In this document: piece by piece, positions 60,201 to 64,000 of the stretch
Layout of the letters: each line of letters starts with the position of its first letter
How positions within the stretch are numbered: the stretch's first letter is position 1
Assembly: GCF_043876835.1 (NCBI RefSeq)
Contig: NZ_JBAWJZ010000001.1
Location: forward strand, 1-64,000
Reading direction: 5' to 3'
DNA: 64,000 bases
Origin: Yeosuana sp043876835
GTDB taxonomy: Bacteria; Bacteroidota; Bacteroidia; Flavobacteriales; Flavobacteriaceae
Made by a program: the position numbers and the translations under genes
The notes under the pieces: generated by a model
Told to the model about the DNA's origin: nothing
The model's database searches: none
Seen by the model: the letters and a program-made list of their open reading frames with translations, nothing else

Positions 60201-62177
60201 TCTTGTTAATGATGTTGTAATTCCAGAAGCTATTGAAACAGTGTTTGTATTTAACCCTGTATAGGAAGCATTATTAGAACCCCAAACTAAAAAGTCTCCA
60301 TCTTCATTAAACTCGTTAGTATTTGAGCTATTGGTTGTAAATATGCCATTTAACCCAACTGTTACCTCGTTAGTAGTATTTAATGTTTTTGATTGCTTTT
60401 GGTTTAAATCTGAGATAGAATCTCTACCTATACCAGCAACATGATAATTATATCCTGAATTCGCCGAAATATCCCAAATCTTGGTTCCAAACGAATTAAT
60501 ATAATCTTTTTCAGCTTCATTTGAACCTCCTAGCGTTATACCATATTTAATTGCCAAATAGGATTCTATTTTTTGTCTATCAGCATCAGAAACACGTTCA
60601 GCAAACGTAAAAATTTCGGCAACACTTCCATTAAGATTACCGAATGTGGCGTTAGCATTTTTACCTATTATATAAGGTGTTCCATAAATTACATCTGGAT
60701 ATGGAACAGTGTCAACATAACCCACATTTTCAAAAGTTGATATGTTTTTGGTTGAAGATAAAGCATCGTCAATACTATTATAGAGTATTCTCATTCCATC
60801 AGACACTGTATTTGTCTTATTTCCAGCATTAACAATCCCAGCAGTATCATATGTCCTACTTGATGATGCAGGCAATGCATAATAAGGATTTGATGCTGAA
60901 GAACCTTGATTGTACCACAAAAGCTCTCCTGTTAAATTAGAAGTAAAGTCTCCCATACCTATACCTGTAACATCGTTCACATCATCTACATAGTTTTCTG
61001 AAGCAATAATGTCAGAAATAGATCCTGAAAATATTGTCATTCCAGTTGATGAAGTAACATCAACATCTGATTTCATTACAATAAAGATATCTTGACTATA
61101 AAAACCATTATCGTTATTATATAAATACTGATTTAAAGTACTTCCATCGTTTTCAAATTTAATAACTGGGTTAAAATTGATGTTAGAAGCCACATTGTCC
61201 AGATATGTTGGTTCTTTACCAGAATCTGCTATAGCATCTTTAGCATTGGTACCAATATCGGCCCACTTAGAAACTTTTGAACTTCCATCTTTTGTTATAC
61301 CTCTGGTAGTTTTTAACCAAAGTCTAAAATCGGCAGTAATACCACCAGGCCCTGGTATATTATAATTGAACATTTCAGCACTCACATCAAAAGTAAAAGT
61401 TGTATTTGCTGTATTTGTAACAGTTATTGTTGATGTTAAAGTGCCAGACCCGCCTATTGGGGCCAAAAATGTAACTGGCAATATAACATAAGTTCCTGCA
61501 TCTATAGTTGTTGTAAAAAAAGAAGGTGTGTAATTTGGCAACAAAACATATGGTGGCACTGTAAAATCACTCAACGAACTAGTTATAGAAGAGATATCAA
61601 GAGGGCAACTACCTGTATTTGCAATAATAAAATATCTATTTACTGATGCTCCTCCATCAACAACTCCAAAATAAGTGCCATTTGTTGAAGATGTAGTAGT
61701 AGAACCATCTAAAATATCTGCTGAAGGACTACCACCTAAAACATTTATTTCAGGCGATCCTTCTATAGAAAATGTAAAAATAAAATTAGGATCTTTTTTA
61801 ATCTCAATATTTATATCTGTTAATGCTGCACAATTACCACTTATGTTGGTAATTGTAAAATCAATGTTTTTAGGATTTCCTTTACAATCATTTGTGTACA
61901 CATGTTTAGGCACTTTGTCGTTAGACAAGCTAAAATCAGTTGTGTTAGTGATGCTTATGTCATCAATTTTTACTAAATCACAGTCAGTCCTTATATTAGT
62001 GATTCTAAACGAAATTGAATTTCCAGCTGTAATTTCTATTGTTGAATTATAAGCTACCGTGTTGCCTCCAATAATTTCAACTTGTATGTCGCTTTGCGAA
62101 AAGCCAATAAAGTTAAAGAACAAAAAAATTAAGGCATAAACAATCTTAATAGAGGTTGAAAGGAATAGATGCTTCAT
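57222..62177 (-). CDS. Giant secreted T9SS protein with LamG domain
   Basis: This 1651-residue protein has a signal peptide (about 1-28, FIGFSQ). Beta-sandwich repeats cover about 30-270. A concanavalin-like region lies at about 275-555 (ADFRLWLKTTRGITKDGSS to AIKYGITLGG). A LamG domain is at about 766-930 (DFTISAWVKSASNAS; GKWHQITFVYNSGTIFLYVDGVL). Further beta domains follow, and a T9SS type A sorting domain lies at about 1575-1651 (VFYKFESSSLTINMKSGT to NKKIIIK). It has no catalytic motif I recognise. It is probably a cell-surface adhesin or glycan-binding protein. Upstream DNA carries CGATnAAATG motif copies. Confidence 0.88.
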   Translation of the reverse strand: MKHLFLSTSIKIVYALIFLFFNFIGFSQSDIQVEIIGGNTVAYNSTIEITAGNSISFRITNIRTDCDLVKIDDISITNTTDFSLSNDKVPKHVYTNDCKGNPKNIDFTITNISGNCAALTDINIEIKKDPNFIFTFSIEGSPEINVLGGSPSADILDGSTTTSSTNGTYFGVVDGGASVNRYFIIANTGSCPLDISSITSSLSDFTVPPYVLLPNYTPSFFTTTIDAGTYVILPVTFLAPIGGSGTLTSTITVTNTANTTFTFDVSAEMFNYNIPGPGGITADFRLWLKTTRGITKDGSSKVSKWADIGTNAKDAIADSGKEPTYLDNVASNINFNPVIKFENDGSTLNQYLYNNDNGFYSQDIFIVMKSDVDVTSSTGMTIFSGSISDIIASENYVDDVNDVTGIGMGDFTSNLTGELLWYNQGSSASNPYYALPASSSRTYDTAGIVNAGNKTNTVSDGMRILYNSIDDALSSTKNISTFENVGYVDTVPYPDVIYGTPYIIGKNANATFGNLNGSVAEIFTFAERVSDADRQKIESYLAIKYGITLGGSNEAEKDYINSFGTKIWDISANSGYNYHVAGIGRDSISDLNQKQSKTLNTTNEVTVGLNGIFTTNSSNTNEFNEDGDFLVWGSNNASYTGLNTNTVSIASGITTSLTRIDRKWKIVESKESVSGGDVGNVYVSIPSDAFSGFSLGTDEEYVLIVADNDGFGNNDIIDVLPLKSYNGTDLQTWYDFDGTKYFTFGRAAKLNQVHSINIASGDYLVGESALNLNINDFTISAWVKSASNASTRTIMAKGTKLQLRLNVFDQVEVMVDDDITPEFTSTMELNDGKWHQITFVYNSGTIFLYVDGVLDKSELNVVAPSPNYNNFSVGALYVDKNTITNPFMGDIDEVYVWDQGLDENQVRYLMNQEVEKGTGDFVTGKIIPQSSLSNEVATIPWSKLRAYYDFNSYCGSTVEGLSDNNNFLRIKYLNKNKEIVEDQTIALPYISASNGAWDDAGTWMYGTDNVLPNSLSLDGVTYIDWNIVETNHDIYSGDRDITLLGLINNSGTITIADPLPSPQDETNSGHSLTITNYLELDGVIDLVGQSQLIQTEGSILDADSGGYIERDQQGTANGFNYNYWTSSVSPISGNSSTNGIGVSSSNPNYTISSVLFDGTSSSSYQTITFNSSSKAADSNTPTSPITISTYWMYKFYGPTNNYNSWIKINQNTSLKAGEGFTMKGSSGSAVISSDQNYVFKGLPYNGDIKLKLNKSSGEVDRLIGNPYPSAIDATEFILDNLSVDDGGNNTSGTVFNGALYFWDHFGQTNTHVLNGYVGGYATRNLTGGAVAISNDSRINDNLSTGTKIPGQYIPVNQGFFVSTALDGFYNDNDPPTEILTVDGGDIIFKNSQRVFATEDGSTSVFMKSSSKKTSKTTTETNKNDNPVIWLMYDSPLGYHRQITIGANEKASKGFDLGYDAFMADVNEEDMYWNFNGGKFVIQGVGDFSDTQEFSLGLVVKKGGLVRIKLDALQNIDSSKAIYIKDSITGEIYQINNEPFSMHLDAGKYNDRFKLVFKSSYPNSKNLLQTSKPDLAKLASVFYKFESSSLTINMKSGTIVSEGVLINLMGQKIASFNGFSNTLSIPLHVSTGAYIIQLKTDMGIINKKIIIK

Positions 62178-62237
62178 TTATAGAGAGTATTTAAAACAAT
62201 TTACCCTCCAAATGTAATATAATATTTTAAATAATCA

Positions 62238-62281
62238 CGATAAAGTGCAAAAAAAATCGATTAAATGTATTTTTTTACATT
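62238..62281. promoter_or_regulatory. CGATnAAATG motif pair upstream of the giant T9SS gene
   Basis: CGATAAAGTGCA at 62238 and CGATTAAATGTATT at 62258 repeat, with 20-bp spacing, the motif found at 55876-55951. The second is followed by AATGTA-N6-TACATT (62264-62281). They lie 61-104 bases upstream of the start codon at 62177, a promoter position, and could bind the LacI regulator at 55963-56973. Confidence 0.5.
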
Positions 62282-62455
62282 ATTTTTCTTTATTTAATTA
62301 AATTATCCCTGTTAAAAACAAAAAACTAATAACAGAGTTGTTCAATTTTAACGATTTTAAATAAATTATTCTTTATTAGCTACTTAGTAAGAAATATTTT
62401 GTAAACTTTTTTTCATCTTACATAAAAGTAAGCAATTTAAAATGTTATGAAAAAA

Positions 62456-63706
62456 TTATCTAAATCTCATATCCCAAGATAATGACAGAGAATAAATCCA
62501 AAAATAAGCACCTGGATCAAAGCTGATTTCTTGATGTGACACTCCTGTTTGGATACCCCATGCATTTTTGTTATTTTTAGTAGTAAAATAATACCCGAAA
62601 TTTAGTTTTTGTGATTTTAGTTTAACAATAGCATTTTCTTTACCTTCAAACTCAAACCTATATGTTTCTGGAGAAAATCCAATTCCGGCATCAATACTAA
62701 AATAATTTTCCGAGTCACTTCTATATGTTCTATAAACTAGAGTTCCTGATTTACTTGAGCCAGAATCACTTGGTGTTATATACGTACGAAATGACCAAAA
62801 ATTATTTCCTGTATACCAGCCTAAAGAACCTGTATAAATGGTTGTTGTAGAACTATATTTTAAAGCTCTGAACCCTGTTGAAACTTCAAGACCAAAAGGT
62901 AAAGACTTATATAATTCTGCACCATACCTCATATCAGGATACAAAAATGTATTGGCTAACCCAAAATTGGCATAGGCATACAAACCTTTCGTAATTCTAG
63001 GATAAAGGTCAACCTCAAATTGCACTCCTGTAGAATTAAATCTGTTACTTATATTGACTTTAGTATGAAAACTACCAAATTTTGTTCGTCTACTATACTT
63101 AATCAAATAATATTGCATAGGATCAAACACTTCTGAATAAATATCAACGGATGCTTTAAATCCAATGTCATTCTGCCTTAAATCTTTTAAAAGACTTTCT
63201 TTAAACGATAAGGCATTTTCATGGTTGGGATTGGATTTCAAAATAGTCTCTAATGTTAACAAAGCTTCTTCCTTGTTGTTTGATTTCTCTTCTGCACTAG
63301 CTCTTAAATAAAGTATCTCAGCATCATTTGGAAAACTTTTCAGTGCCTTATTTACCAATTCCAAAGCACTATATGGTTCTTCACTATACATTTCATTTTT
63401 AATAGCTGCCTCCCAAGTATCAAGTCTATCAGGATCGTTTCTTAATACTTTCTCAAATTCTTTTTTGGCTTTTTTATAGTCGCCATCCCAAGAATATGTG
63501 CTTGCTAAAAAAGATCGAATATCATTATAATTAGGATATTTTGTAAGTATTGATAGCAACGTATCCTGTGCTTGTTTACGCTTCCCATTAAAAGCTAATT
63601 CTCTAGCAACTTCAAAGGCTCTATCAGGATCACCCTTAAAAGTTATTTGCTGTCCGTAGGAGCAAAAGCTTAATAAAAAAATAATTATGTAGATATGTTT
63701 TTCCAT
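62456..63706 (-). CDS. YaiO-like TPR/beta-barrel outer-membrane protein
   Basis: This 416-residue protein has a signal peptide (about 1-18, FCSYGQ). A TPR-rich part follows (about 25-175; for example AREELAFNGK-like and FLASTYSWDGDYKKAKKEFEKVLRNDPDRLDTWEAA). A C-terminal beta-barrel covers about 190-416 with strands such as GFKASVDIYSEVFDPMQYYLIKY and GLYAYANFGLANTFLYPDMRYG, ending LSLSWDMRFR. The arrangement matches the YaiO family of outer-membrane barrels. The gene lies 14 bases after a further TPR gene, probably its operon partner. Confidence 0.88.
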   Translation of the reverse strand: MEKHIYIIIFLLSFCSYGQQITFKGDPDRAFEVARELAFNGKRKQAQDTLLSILTKYPNYNDIRSFLASTYSWDGDYKKAKKEFEKVLRNDPDRLDTWEAAIKNEMYSEEPYSALELVNKALKSFPNDAEILYLRASAEEKSNNKEEALLTLETILKSNPNHENALSFKESLLKDLRQNDIGFKASVDIYSEVFDPMQYYLIKYSRRTKFGSFHTKVNISNRFNSTGVQFEVDLYPRITKGLYAYANFGLANTFLYPDMRYGAELYKSLPFGLEVSTGFRALKYSSTTTIYTGSLGWYTGNNFWSFRTYITPSDSGSSKSGTLVYRTYRSDSENYFSIDAGIGFSPETYRFEFEGKENAIVKLKSQKLNFGYYFTTKNNKNAWGIQTGVSHQEISFDPGAYFWIYSLSLSWDMRFR

Positions 63707-63720
63707 CTTATTGGGTAACT

Positions 63721-64000
63721 TTAATTTAAAGTATTTTTAAATGTTACATATTCTTTTTTATCTGGATATATTTTAATGATACTATCCATAATTTGATTGG
63801 CTTTAACCACCTTTTTCATGCGCTCATAGGCTTTTGCCATTTTGAATCCCAACACTGGATCTTGGATACCATTTGCCAACCCTTTTTTAAATGCTTGTTC
63901 AGATTTTTCTTCTTGATTTGACCACCAATACAAATCCAACAATGCCAAATAACTGTCATAGTAATATGGTGATCTTTTAATAACATTAAGGAGCTCAGTT
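63721..64000 (-). CDS. TPR protein, C-terminal fragment cut by window edge
   Basis: Read on the minus strand, the frame is open from the window edge to the stop at 63721 and encodes ELLNVIKRSPYYYDSYLALL, DLYWWSNQEEKSEQAFKKGL and KMAKAYERMKKVVKANQIMD, the pattern of TPR helices. The start lies beyond the window. It precedes the YaiO-like gene by 14 bases and likely belongs to the same outer-membrane or periplasmic system. Confidence 0.8.
   Translation of the reverse strand, partial: TELLNVIKRSPYYYDSYLALLDLYWWSNQEEKSEQAFKKGLANGIQDPVLGFKMAKAYERMKKVVKANQIMDSIIKIYPDKKEYVTFKNTLN

Noticed and set aside
61675..62052. A 125-codon plus-strand frame opposite the giant T9SS gene
   Set aside because: It is antisense to the signal-proximal part of a clearly coding gene and has no domain or promoter support.
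1..64000. CRISPR arrays, prophage or insertion sequences
   Set aside because: No regularly spaced repeat series, transposase motif, integrase or phage structural gene was found on either strand.

Overview
The window is AT-rich, densely coded DNA from a member of the Bacteroidota, most likely a marine Flavobacteriaceae species. The reasons are SusC/SusD/SusE outer-membrane glycan uptake genes, several secreted proteins with type IX secretion (T9SS) C-terminal sorting domains, DUF4407 and M56/BlaI genes of flavobacterial type, almost no Shine-Dalgarno sequences, and TAnnTTTG-like promoter elements. Species cannot be named from the sequence alone.

Layout. (1) 1-16.8 kb is an alpha-glucan polysaccharide utilization locus. 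It holds the first codons of an MFS sugar transporter, a LacI regulator, twin LacI operators, SusC, SusD, a SusE/F-like binding lipoprotein with three tandem repeats, a T9SS-secreted GH13 amylase, an unknown T9SS-secreted protein, a GH31 alpha-glycosidase and a GH63-like (alpha/alpha)6 glycosidase. The model is surface binding and endo-cleavage, SusCD import, periplasmic trimming and export of small sugars to the cytoplasm. (2) 16.9-17.6 kb is a badly decayed endonuclease/exonuclease/phosphatase gene. (3) 17.7-25.5 kb is a complete hexuronate operon on the minus strand (SDR reductase, uxuA, uxaC, MFS transporter, kdgK, eda). It takes glucuronate to pyruvate plus glyceraldehyde-3-phosphate and faces a divergent LacI regulator with two GTGTGCGTACAC sites. 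(4) 26.0-32.1 kb has tRNA-Leu(UAG) and ordinary genes (M20 peptidase, EamA exporter, DUF4407, STAS, NTF2-like, GNAT, Gfo/Idh/MocA). (5) 32.1-39.7 kb is a trans-4-hydroxyproline catabolic operon (DapA-family deaminase, semialdehyde dehydrogenase, DUF885 metallopeptidase, 4-hydroxyproline 2-epimerase, FAD D-hydroxyproline oxidase) with a divergent AraC regulator. (6) 39.8-47.8 kb is mostly housekeeping, with a tightly overlapping run OMP-ruvC-hemW-cyclase-DUF4260-GNAT-MmcQ, followed by a membrane protein and a GT2 glycosyltransferase. (7) 47.9-52.4 kb holds an esterase-BlaI-BlaR1/TonB_C operon under a cluster of three AACTAA-N4-TTAGTT dyads. (8) 52.6-64 kb has a NarL-type two-component system, a tiny lipoprotein, a second LacI regulator, a giant T9SS surface protein with a LamG domain, and a YaiO-like TPR/beta-barrel gene with a TPR partner that runs off the window.

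No phage, CRISPR array, insertion sequence or clear integrated island is visible. The least expected items are the DUF885 peptidase inside the hydroxyproline operon, the GH63-like enzyme and unknown T9SS protein in the glucan locus, and the operator cluster above the BlaI/BlaR1 operon. A recurring CGATnAAATG motif around the second LacI gene is also unexplained.
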